Virus record (IMG/VR): IMGVR_UViG_3300017742_000175
Coordinates: 1 to 20,503 of that record
Direction: 5' to 3' (one strand)
Origin: a virus
DNA length: 20,503 nucleotides
This document shows, one piece after another, positions 1-5,832 of the stretch. The notes beneath the pieces were generated by a model that saw only the letters and a list, made by a program, of their open reading frames with translations, did no database searches and was not told the origin of the DNA. A program made the position numbers and the translations under genes. Within the stretch, counting starts at the first letter, position 1; every line of letters begins with the position of its first letter.

Positions 1-1
1 T

Positions 2-352
2 GATAGACTTCGTAGAAGATTTTCTGATATTTTCTTACAACTGATTAAGACCCAGTTGTTATTAAAGGGTGTTATTACTCGTCAAGACTGGGATACCTGG
101 AAAGAAGATATCGCCTTCGATTATATCGAAGATAACTATTTCTCAGAACTAAAACAAAACGAGATTCTGAGAGAACGGTTTGAAATGCTTTCACAATTAG
201 ATGAATATATTGGTAAGTACGTTTCAAACCAGTGGGTTCGCAAGAATATTCTCAAGCAATCTGACGAAGACATTGAAGAAATCAAGAAGCAGATGGAAGA
301 AGAAGAGAAAGACGGCGAAGGCACAGACGATATTAATCTCGATTTAATGTAG
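2..352 (+). CDS. 20: Portal vertex protein gp20, C-terminal part (5' truncated)
   Basis: The reading frame is open from base 2, so this is the last ~116 residues of a gene that begins outside the window. The residues from QLLLKGVIT through FSELKQNEILRERFEML to IGKYVSNQWVRKNIL match the end of T4 gp20 as I remember it (VITEEEW, YFAELKEAEIL, VGKYYSNEWIRKNVL). The portal forms the dodecameric ring at the unique capsid vertex, starts prohead assembly and passes DNA. The protein ends in an acidic tail rich in Glu and Asp. It is followed by 67-like, 68-like, 21, 22 and 23, the T4 order. An internal ATG at 56 is not the start, because conserved sequence continues upstream of it. Confidence 0.93.
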   Translation, partial: DRLRRRFSDIFLQLIKTQLLLKGVITRQDWDTWKEDIAFDYIEDNYFSELKQNEILRERFEMLSQLDEYIGKYVSNQWVRKNILKQSDEDIEEIKKQMEEEEKDGEGTDDINLDLM

Positions 353-361
353 CGTTGGGAT

Positions 362-378
362 TATAAATATTATAAATA
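362..378 (+). promoter_or_regulatory. Tandem T4-type late promoters
   Basis: Two exact copies of the late -10 octamer TATAAATA lie at 362-369 and 371-378, directly after the portal stop and 19-35 bases before the ATG of the 67-like gene. In T4-like phages this octamer is read by the gp55 sigma factor with gp33 and the gp45 clamp, and both gp55 and gp45 are encoded in this window. Confidence 0.75.
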
Positions 379-396
379 TAATACAGGAACAATGAA

Positions 397-564
397 ATGA
401 GTACAGATACAATAATTAACGCAATTCAATCTGGTAATAATATAGAAGCTGGCGTGGCTTTTAAAGAAGTAATTCACCAGAAACTTACTGACGCAATCGC
501 AGCGAAAAAGATTGAGGTGGCTGCTAGTATTGTGGCTAAACCATCTAAGACCGAAGAAGAGTAA
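397..564 (+). CDS. 67: Small prohead core protein, gp67-like
   Basis: A 55-aa ORF starts at ATG 397, 18 nt downstream of two late promoters, and ends at TAA 562-564. Its sequence opens MSTDTIINAIQSGNNIEAG and ends with acidic EEE. T4 gene 67 sits at exactly this place, between 20 and 68, and encodes an 80-aa internal core protein that starts with a similar short helix and ends in a long acidic tail; here the tail is almost absent. The assignment rests mainly on synteny, late promoter and size, with only weak residue similarity (AIQSGN against AIKSND). Gene 67 products are head-core components that gp21 cleaves. Confidence 0.62.
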   Translation: MSTDTIINAIQSGNNIEAGVAFKEVIHQKLTDAIAAKKIEVAASIVAKPSKTEEE

Positions 565-568
565 TTAT

Positions 569-802
569 ATGGCTATCACATTCTTACAACTGCAAGAAAA
601 AATTGCCAGTGGTGAAAAGGAAGTAAAATCCTTTAAGTCAGGTAAGAGGAAAAAAGTAACTGTTACTATCGCTCAAAAAGGTAGGGCATTCACCGTGTAT
701 ATTAATGGTGATAAATTAGATGATAATTATAAATCCGTTAAGGATGCAGAAAAATCTGCAAGCGAATTTATTCAACTAATGGGCGAGGAGCTTGAACTAT
801 GA
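569..802 (+). CDS. 68: Prohead core protein, gp68-like
   Basis: A 77-aa protein starts at ATG 569 (MAITFLQLQEKIASGEKEVK), 4 nt after the 67-like stop. An in-frame ATG at 512 would overlap the 67-like gene in another frame and is less likely. It is basic in the middle (KSGKRKKVTVTI) and acidic at the end (GEELEL), and overlaps the protease start by 4 nt (ATGA). T4 gp68 (141 aa) is a scaffold-core component placed between 67 and 21; this copy is about half that length. Synteny is the main evidence. Confidence 0.62.
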   Translation: MAITFLQLQEKIASGEKEVKSFKSGKRKKVTVTIAQKGRAFTVYINGDKLDDNYKSVKDAEKSASEFIQLMGEELEL

Positions 803-1452
803 AGTTAATTGCAGAATATACAGACGGTAGTGATTTACAAATCATTACTGAGAAAAAAGAAGATGGCAAATGTAATTTTGTTATCGAAGGAATTTTTATG
901 CAGGCCGAATCCAAGAATAGGAACGGTCGCATTTATGAAAGAAATATTCTAGAGAATGCTGTTAACAGGTATGTTAATGAGCAAGTATTGACAGGAAGAG
1001 CTGTTGGTGAATTAAATCACCCAGAAGGTCCATCAATCAATCTAGACAAAGTTTCGCATAAGATTACTGAACTCAAATTTGAGGGCAATAATGTTATCGG
1101 GAAGGCATCAATTCTTAATACTCCAATGGGTAATATCGTTAGTGGTTTACTTGAGGGTGGCGTTAAGCTTGGTGTATCAAGTCGTGGTATGGGTAGTCTT
1201 GAGAGAAAAAATGGTACAATGTATGTCAAAGATGACTTTATGTTGGCAACTGTTGATATAGTACAGGATCCGAGTGCTCCAGAAGCATTCGTTAATGGTA
1301 TTATGGAGGGTGTCGACTGGATCTGGGACAACGGTATCTTGAAACCTCAGGAAATTGAATTAATTGAGACTGAAATAAAAGCCGCTCGAGGTGTTAGTTC
1401 TTCTGACACTGAGATTAAAGCGTTCAAAAATTTCCTCTCGAAACTTGTATAA
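799..1452 (+). CDS. 21: Prohead core protease gp21
   Basis: A 217-aa protein similar in size to T4 gp21, the serine protease that matures the prohead by cutting scaffold and capsid proteins after (L/I)-x-E. The two catalytic blocks are visible: GELNHP with the candidate catalytic His74, and LGVSSRGMGS with candidate nucleophile Ser127 or Ser128. A third conserved block, VQDPSAPEA, around Asp157, follows. The fold is that of herpesvirus assemblin-like prohead proteases. The start ATG overlaps the 68-like stop, which suggests translational coupling. The scaffold gene follows after 20 nt with its own Shine-Dalgarno. Confidence 0.94.
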   Translation: MKLIAEYTDGSDLQIITEKKEDGKCNFVIEGIFMQAESKNRNGRIYERNILENAVNRYVNEQVLTGRAVGELNHPEGPSINLDKVSHKITELKFEGNNVIGKASILNTPMGNIVSGLLEGGVKLGVSSRGMGSLERKNGTMYVKDDFMLATVDIVQDPSAPEAFVNGIMEGVDWIWDNGILKPQEIELIETEIKAARGVSSSDTEIKAFKNFLSKLV

Positions 1453-1472
1453 CTCTTATAGGAGAGAATGAT

Positions 1473-2615
1473 ATGTCTGAAGACATTAAAGTAGAAGACA
1501 ATCATGATGTAGAGCAAATTCAGGAAACAGAAACGCTCGTTGATGAAACACAAGTTGAGTCAAACGAGGAAGTTGTGGATGTTGAAGAAGCGAAAGCTAA
1601 ACCTACGTCGGAAGACGAAGATGAAGCCGAAGTGGAAGTTGATGGCGATGAAGAAGAGGAAGAAGACGAAGACGATGAGTCTGAAGAGCCTTCTCCCAAA
1701 ATGGAAATGCCAAAAACCAAAGCGGGTATCGTTAGCGCTGCTTATGATATGTTAAAAAAATCTAAAAAAGAAGACGCTCAAAAAATCTTTGCCAGCATGC
1801 TTAAGGTTGTCGAAGGTGTTGAGGTTGTAGATGGTGAAGAAGTTGTTGCAGAAGAAACTGTTGATAAGACAGATGCTGATGTTGCACACATCGATTACCA
1901 AGAAGACCTTGATGCTATGGTAGCCGAAGAAGCCACTTTATCTGATGGATTTCGTGATAAAGCAGGAATTATTTTCGAAGCTGCTTTGAAAGCCAAAGTA
2001 GGTACAGAAATTGATCGTCTTGAAGTAGAATATGCTCAAAATCTTGAAGAAGAAGTATCTTCATTAAAATCTGACCTCGTAGAAAAAGTAGATTCCTACC
2101 TTTCTTACGTTGTTGAAGGTTGGATGAAGGAGAATGAACTTGCAGTTGAAACCGGTCTCCGGTCTGAGATTGCAGAAGAATTCATGACCTCTTTGCAAGG
2201 TGTATTTAAAGAGCACTATATTGAAATTCCTGAAGGTAAGGTTGATATGTTCGACGAATTGTCCGAGCAAGTAACTGAGCTTGAAGAACAACTCAATAAA
2301 ACCACTGAAGAAAACATTGCACTTCACGAAAAAACACAGGCTTTTGCCCGTACTGAAATCGTGCGTAATCAATCTTCTGACTTGGCTTCAACTGAAGCAG
2401 AAAAGCTTGCTTCTTTGGTAGAAGACCTTGATTTTACTGATGCTGAATCTTTCGAAATGAAAGTGAAAACCATCAAAGAATCATACTTCGCTAAAGAAAC
2501 TGTCGAAACTGTTTCTGAGGTAACCGAGTTAATCGGGTCTGAGCATTCTAATGATGAAGCTCATTCCGATTCAATGACTAGATACATGCAAGCAATTGCA
2601 AAATCTAATAAATAA
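1473..2615 (+). CDS. 22: Prohead scaffold (core) protein gp22
   Basis: A 380-aa, very acidic protein lies between the protease and major capsid genes, where T4 has the 269-aa scaffold gp22. Residues ~20-75 form a Glu/Asp-rich tract with runs such as DGDEEEEEDEDDESEE. The rest is predicted to be helical, with coiled-coil-like heptads around residues 255-285 (LSEQVTELEEQLNKTTEEN). The extra length over T4 is largely the acidic N-terminal domain. A good Shine-Dalgarno (AGGAGAG, 1460-1466) precedes ATG 1473. The scaffold fills the prohead and is degraded by gp21; IFE/A inside it fits the (L/I)-x-E rule. Its low complexity creates long false reading frames on both strands. Confidence 0.88.
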   Translation: MSEDIKVEDNHDVEQIQETETLVDETQVESNEEVVDVEEAKAKPTSEDEDEAEVEVDGDEEEEEDEDDESEEPSPKMEMPKTKAGIVSAAYDMLKKSKKEDAQKIFASMLKVVEGVEVVDGEEVVAEETVDKTDADVAHIDYQEDLDAMVAEEATLSDGFRDKAGIIFEAALKAKVGTEIDRLEVEYAQNLEEEVSSLKSDLVEKVDSYLSYVVEGWMKENELAVETGLRSEIAEEFMTSLQGVFKEHYIEIPEGKVDMFDELSEQVTELEEQLNKTTEENIALHEKTQAFARTEIVRNQSSDLASTEAEKLASLVEDLDFTDAESFEMKVKTIKESYFAKETVETVSEVTELIGSEHSNDEAHSDSMTRYMQAIAKSNK

Positions 2616-2618
2616 ATA
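2611..2618 (+). promoter_or_regulatory. Possible late promoter of gene 23 (one mismatch)
   Basis: AATAAATA differs from the late octamer TATAAATA at one base. It overlaps the scaffold stop codon and lies 27 nt before the major capsid ATG. T4 gene 23 has a strong late promoter at the same relative place. The repeat-rich context (AATAAATAAATAAACA) makes a chance match possible. Confidence 0.35.
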
Positions 2619-2645
2619 AACAATATCCATATAGAGGAAATTAAA

Positions 2646-3950
2646 ATGTTTGATCAAGATAAAAATCTAATCGAAAAATGGAGCCCGGTATTGGAGCACA
2701 GCGAAGCTTCTCCAATCCAGGACCAGTATAAAAAAGCAGTCACTGCAAGATTGCTAGAAAACCAAGAAGTCGCTATGAAAGAAGAGCGTGCTCATCAAGG
2801 TTTCAACCTAAACGAAACTGCTGCTAACCAAACTGGCGGAAGCGTAGCTGGTTTTGACCCCGTACTTATCTCTTTGGTAAGACGTGCAATGCCTAACTTG
2901 ATTGCTTATGATATCGCTGGCGTACAGCCAATGACTGGACCAACTGGTCTTATCTTCGCAATGAAGAGCAAGTACACCAATCAGGGTGGAACTGAAGCTA
3001 TGGTTGACGAAGCTGATTCTACTTTCTCAGGTACAGGAACTCAGGAAACTGATCCTTCTGGTCTGTTGGGTGTAACTGATAGTGACGCAGACAATACATT
3101 GTCTGACGAAACTAACGTATCTACTTTCGGTTCTGGCCTTACTACAGCAGCTGCTGAAGCTCTTGGTAACACAGGCGACGCATTTGGTGAAATGGCTTTC
3201 TCAATCGAGAAATCAACCGTTACTGCCAAGTCAAGAGCTCTGAAAGCTGAGTACACAATGGAATTAGCACAAGATCTTAAAGCAGTTCACGGCCTAGACG
3301 CTGAATCTGAGCTTGCTAACATCTTGTCTAGCGAAATTCTTGCTGAAATCAACAGAGAAGTTGTAAGAACAGTTCTTACAAAAGCTAAGCTTGGTGCACA
3401 ACAGTCTAACGTTGCTCTTAAAGGCGCATTCGACCTAAGCACTGACTCTGACGGCAGATGGATGGCTGAGAAGTTCAAAGGTCTCATCATGCAAATCGAA
3501 AGAGAAGCTAACATCATTGCAAAAGAAACACGTAGAGGCAAAGGTAACTATGTTATCGTTTCTTCAGACGTCGCTTCTGCACTTGCTGCTGCTGGCATGC
3601 TTGATTACAGCCCAGCCCTTGCTACTAACTTGAACGTAGATGACACTGGTAATACATTTGCTGGTCTACTCAACGGCAGAATCAAAGTATACATCGACCC
3701 GTATGCTGCTGCTGACTATGTTTGTGTTGGCTACCGTGGTTCTAACCCTTACGATGCTGGCTTGTTCTATTGCCCGTACGTACCATTAACCATGGCAAAA
3801 GCAATTGGTGAGGAAGACTTCCAGCCACGTATCGGTTTCAAAACCAGATACGGAATGGTTGCAAACCCATATGTTGCTGCAGACGGCGTTGGTACTAACC
3901 GTGCTAACCCTTACTTCAGAATCTTCCGTGTTGACTCACTGATGGTTTAA
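2646..3950 (+). CDS. 23: Major capsid protein gp23
   Basis: A 434-aa HK97-fold major head protein. It matches T4 gp23 along its length: KWSPVLE near the N terminus, LVRRAMPNLIAYDIAGVQPM, the VTAKSRALKAEYTMELAQDL block, AVHGLDAESELANILSSEI, EINREVV, and the C-terminal FQPRIGFKTRYGM. It is shorter than T4 gp23 (521 aa), mainly through loss of insertions in the middle. The N-terminal delta region contains LNE/T at residues 55-58, which fits the gp21 cleavage rule and would give a mature protein of about 377 aa. A Shine-Dalgarno (AGAGGAAA) precedes the ATG, and a strong terminator follows the stop. Confidence 0.97.
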   Translation: MFDQDKNLIEKWSPVLEHSEASPIQDQYKKAVTARLLENQEVAMKEERAHQGFNLNETAANQTGGSVAGFDPVLISLVRRAMPNLIAYDIAGVQPMTGPTGLIFAMKSKYTNQGGTEAMVDEADSTFSGTGTQETDPSGLLGVTDSDADNTLSDETNVSTFGSGLTTAAAEALGNTGDAFGEMAFSIEKSTVTAKSRALKAEYTMELAQDLKAVHGLDAESELANILSSEILAEINREVVRTVLTKAKLGAQQSNVALKGAFDLSTDSDGRWMAEKFKGLIMQIEREANIIAKETRRGKGNYVIVSSDVASALAAAGMLDYSPALATNLNVDDTGNTFAGLLNGRIKVYIDPYAAADYVCVGYRGSNPYDAGLFYCPYVPLTMAKAIGEEDFQPRIGFKTRYGMVANPYVAADGVGTNRANPYFRIFRVDSLMV

Positions 3951-3983
3951 GGTAAAATCGTAAAACATATCTTTTGTTTTAAA

Positions 3984-4009
3984 GGGGAGCTTCGGCTCCC
4001 CTTTTTTTT
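3984..4009 (+). terminator. Intrinsic terminator after gene 23
   Basis: A perfect 7-bp GC-rich stem GGGGAGC / GCTCCCC with a TTCG tetraloop is followed by eight T. Three A before the stem can pair with the first Ts. It lies 34 nt after the capsid stop codon and should end the head cassette transcript. Confidence 0.95.
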
Positions 4010-4012
4010 GCT

Positions 4013-4020
4013 TATAAATA
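4013..4020 (+). promoter_or_regulatory. Late promoter of the small lipoprotein gene
   Basis: An exact TATAAATA begins 4 nt after the terminator T-run. The predicted leader to ATG 4113 is about 85 nt, unusually long for this phage, and it holds short inverted repeats (GTGG/CCAC around 4069-4084). Confidence 0.72.
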
Positions 4021-4112
4021 AGTGTAAGGAAGATGTTCTGCGTATCAAGTGGTACGTACTGCACATGAGTGGATAGGAAACCACCCTCGGAATTACAGGA
4101 TAGGAGATTATT

Positions 4113-4316
4113 ATGCATAAGTTATTTGCATTAATGACCGTAGTTTTATTGGTTGGATGTAGCACGGTTGACTCAGTAATTGATGGCACTAAGGGTATTA
4201 TTAACGGTGTTGCATCAGACGTTGCTGGCGTTGCTACCGGAACATTGGATGTTGCATCTGGTACAATTAAAACTGTCGCCGATAAAACTGGTGTCGAAGA
4301 GTCAGAAGCTAAGTAA
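4113..4316 (+). CDS. Small late-expressed lipoprotein
   Basis: A 67-aa protein with a clear lipoprotein signal: MHKLF, hydrophobic ALMTVVLLVG, then lipobox Cys16 (L-V-G-C). Ser at +2 predicts outer-membrane sorting in a Gram-negative host. The mature part of ~52 residues is rich in Gly, Val, Ala and Thr, with a loose repeat (IDGTKGIINGVASDVAG, VATGTLDVASG) that could form an amphipathic helix or strand. A Shine-Dalgarno (ATAGGAGA) precedes the ATG. It has its own late promoter and sits between the capsid and tail-tube-like genes. I do not recognise a family; entericidin-like peptides and superinfection-exclusion or lysis lipoproteins are possible by size and signal only. Confidence 0.8.
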   Translation: MHKLFALMTVVLLVGCSTVDSVIDGTKGIINGVASDVAGVATGTLDVASGTIKTVADKTGVEESEAK

Positions 4317-4324
4317 AGCTTTAG

Positions 4325-4350
4325 GAGCAAGCCGGCCAAGGATGGCGCTC
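4325..4350 (+). other. Hairpin between the lipoprotein and tail-tube genes
   Basis: GAGC/GCTC and GCC/GGC can pair as one stem with a two-base bulge and a 10-nt loop. No T-run follows, so it may be a weak attenuator or an mRNA 3'-end stabiliser rather than a terminator. It lies just before the late promoter at 4359. Confidence 0.35.
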
Positions 4351-4358
4351 ACGACTTG

Positions 4359-4366
4359 TATAAATA
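4359..4366 (+). promoter_or_regulatory. Late promoter of the tail-tube-like gene
   Basis: An exact TATAAATA lies 33 nt before ATG 4400, with a purine-rich ribosome site (AAAGAGG) in between. Confidence 0.75.
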
Positions 4367-4399
4367 GATGTATGAATACAATTAAAGAGGTTACGCATA

Positions 4400-4873
4400 A
4401 TGGCGCTTACATCAAATAAAAACTTTTTGACACCAATTGGGTTTCAATTAAAAATCGATAGTACCCGATATCCGAATCTTGAGTTCTTTTGTTCTGGTGT
4501 TACATTGCCTAATCTAAGCGTAAGTGAAGTCGATGTTCCTTATGGTTCAATTAACGTATCTGAGCCTGGCGATAGATTAACCTTCGGTGACTTATCCATT
4601 AAGTTTAATGTAACTGAAGACATGGATAACTATATTGAGGTTTATGATTGGATTCGTTCACTTGTTGTAGATGATTATGCACATAAGGCTGATGCAACGT
4701 TAGCCATTCTAACTTCACACAACAATGTTAGCCGTGAGATAAAATTTGACGGCGTATTCCCCGTTGATATTTCAGAGATTACTTTCAGTGCAACCGAGAC
4801 TGAATCAACTTATGTTGAAGTTAACGTGACTTTTAAATATACACAGTTTAATTTTTTAACACCCCCAGCCTAA
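4400..4873 (+). CDS. Tail tube family protein (gp19-like)
   Basis: A 157-aa protein, close to the length of T4 gp19 (163 aa). It has the layout of the myovirus tube fold: an N-terminal FQLKIDS strand, then FFCSGVTLPNLSVSEVDVPYG, PGDRLTFGDLSIKFNVTEDM, a helix DNYIEVYDWIRSL, a strand HNNVSREIKFDGVFPVDISEI, and a terminal beta strand VEVNVTFKYTQF. The GDRLTFGD block corresponds to GDRTFDDW in T4 gp19. Gene 19 in T4 lies before 20, so this copy after 23 may be the true tube, a paralogue, or a gp54-type tube initiator. It has its own late promoter, as expected of a tail protein. Confidence 0.72.
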   Translation: MALTSNKNFLTPIGFQLKIDSTRYPNLEFFCSGVTLPNLSVSEVDVPYGSINVSEPGDRLTFGDLSIKFNVTEDMDNYIEVYDWIRSLVVDDYAHKADATLAILTSHNNVSREIKFDGVFPVDISEITFSATETESTYVEVNVTFKYTQFNFLTPPA

Positions 4874-4881
4874 AATAACTG

Positions 4882-4931
4882 TTTACTTTTTGCTTGAAGC
4901 AGTATATAATACTATATACAGTTGATATAAT
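4882..4931 (+). promoter_or_regulatory. Promoter region of the uvsY operon with palindrome
   Basis: TTTACT (4882-4887), a 17-bp spacer and TATAAT (4905-4910) form a sigma70-type promoter. A second extended -10, TGA-TATAAT, lies at 4923-4931. A perfect inverted repeat, GTATATA-ATAC-TATATAC (4902-4919), covers the first -10 and could be an operator. It does not belong to the TGTACA promoter class used further right. Confidence 0.6.
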
Positions 4932-4942
4932 ATGGAGAGATT

Positions 4943-5389
4943 ATGAATAACCTTGAACAAATACTAGAGATGTGGAAGAAAGATTCTATCATAGAAGAAC
5001 TGAATCTGGATAGTGCATCACGCGATTCCGCAAAACTTCATTCAAAATACTTAGAGATGCTAAGCGTAAACCGTCTTAGGGTAAAGAAGTACGAGATGGA
5101 TTTTAAAGTCCTACTCAAGAACAAATGGCTATGGTATAATGGTAAGATGACAAAGGCTGAGATGGATGAACTTGGATGGGATTACGATGCTATGAAAGGT
5201 CTTACCGTATTGAAAGGTGATATGGACCGTTTCTATGACGCAGATCCTGATATCCAAACCGCGCAGGCAAAAATCGATTACCTCAAAGAAGTAAATGATA
5301 CTTTAAAAGAGATTATAGATAATATCAAATGGAGACACCAATCAATCAAGAATGCAATTGATTGGGCCAAATTTACCAGTGGGATGTAA
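4943..5389 (+). CDS. uvsY: Recombination mediator UvsY
   Basis: A 148-aa protein matching T4 UvsY (137 aa) in size and pattern: an N-terminal acidic helix (ILEMWKKDSIIEELNLDSAS), LHSKYLEML, a middle KVLLKNKWLWYNGKMTKAEMDELGW, then a C-terminal helix ending in WRHQSIKNAIDWAKF that resembles T4 SRGFAIKHIQDMRAFEAG. UvsY loads the UvsX recombinase onto gp32-coated ssDNA as a ring-shaped oligomer. The start ATG 4943 follows GGAGAG. The SNase gene begins 5 nt after the stop and uvsW follows, so the three likely share one transcript. Confidence 0.9.
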   Translation: MNNLEQILEMWKKDSIIEELNLDSASRDSAKLHSKYLEMLSVNRLRVKKYEMDFKVLLKNKWLWYNGKMTKAEMDELGWDYDAMKGLTVLKGDMDRFYDADPDIQTAQAKIDYLKEVNDTLKEIIDNIKWRHQSIKNAIDWAKFTSGM

Positions 5390-5394
5390 TTACA

Positions 5395-5823
5395 ATGTAT
5401 GAATATAGATGTAAAGTAGTAAGAGTAGTCGATGGCGACACTGTAGATGTTGATATTGATTTAGGCTTTGGCGTATGGTTAAAGAAACAACGTGTTCGTA
5501 TGATGGGTATCGATACTCCGGAATCTCGAACTCGTGACCTTGAAGAAAAGTTTTATGGTAAAGAATCTAAGTATTTTTTACAGGATTTAATTCAATCAGT
5601 TGAAGACGAAGTTAAGTTGATCTCACATGAAAAAGGTAAGTTCGGTAGAATTCTTGGTGAAATCTTTATTGATGCCGAAGAGAAATCTGTTAATCAATTA
5701 ATGATTGATAATCATCATGCTGTTCCATATTATGGCGGTAACAAAGATGCTACTAATGAACACCACATGGTTAATAGAAAAGCTCTTAATGAGCAGGGAA
5801 TTATTTACGAGGGTGTAAAGTAG
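5395..5823 (+). CDS. Staphylococcal-nuclease-like (thermonuclease) protein
   Basis: Read from ATG 5395, this is a 142-aa SNase-fold protein (OB-fold nuclease). An in-frame ATG at 5362 inside uvsY would add 11 residues without a known counterpart. Conserved parts are VVDGDTVDVDIDLGFG (Ca2+ site region), RVRMMGIDTPE carrying Arg35, Asp40 and Glu43, and KGKFGRILGEI with Arg85; these correspond to the catalytic Arg35, Glu43 and Arg87 of the Staphylococcus enzyme, so it should be active. The start shows no signal peptide, so it likely acts in the cytoplasm. Its place between uvsY and uvsW suggests a role in DNA processing or host DNA breakdown. SNase genes are known in cyanophage-type T4 relatives. 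Confidence 0.88.
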   Translation: MYEYRCKVVRVVDGDTVDVDIDLGFGVWLKKQRVRMMGIDTPESRTRDLEEKFYGKESKYFLQDLIQSVEDEVKLISHEKGKFGRILGEIFIDAEEKSVNQLMIDNHHAVPYYGGNKDATNEHHMVNRKALNEQGIIYEGVK

Positions 5824-5832
5824 TCCTATAAC

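Noticed and set aside
1520-1720. Minus-strand serine-rich ORFs opposite acidic proteins (also 12117-12356)
   Set aside because: They are mirror images of GAA/GAC/GAT-rich acidic tracts in gp22 and the VWA protein (Glu/Asp codons read as Ser on the other strand), with no ribosome site.
1540-1755. Lys-rich + strand ORFs inside gp22 and the VWA gene (also 12209-12394)
   Set aside because: Frame-shifted readings of the same repeated GAAGAA codons; the parent frames carry recognisable domains.
3947-4339. 130-aa minus-strand ORF across the lipoprotein gene
   Set aside because: It spans the gene 23 terminator and a late promoter, has no ribosome site, and its composition mirrors the Val/Ala/Gly-rich lipoprotein.
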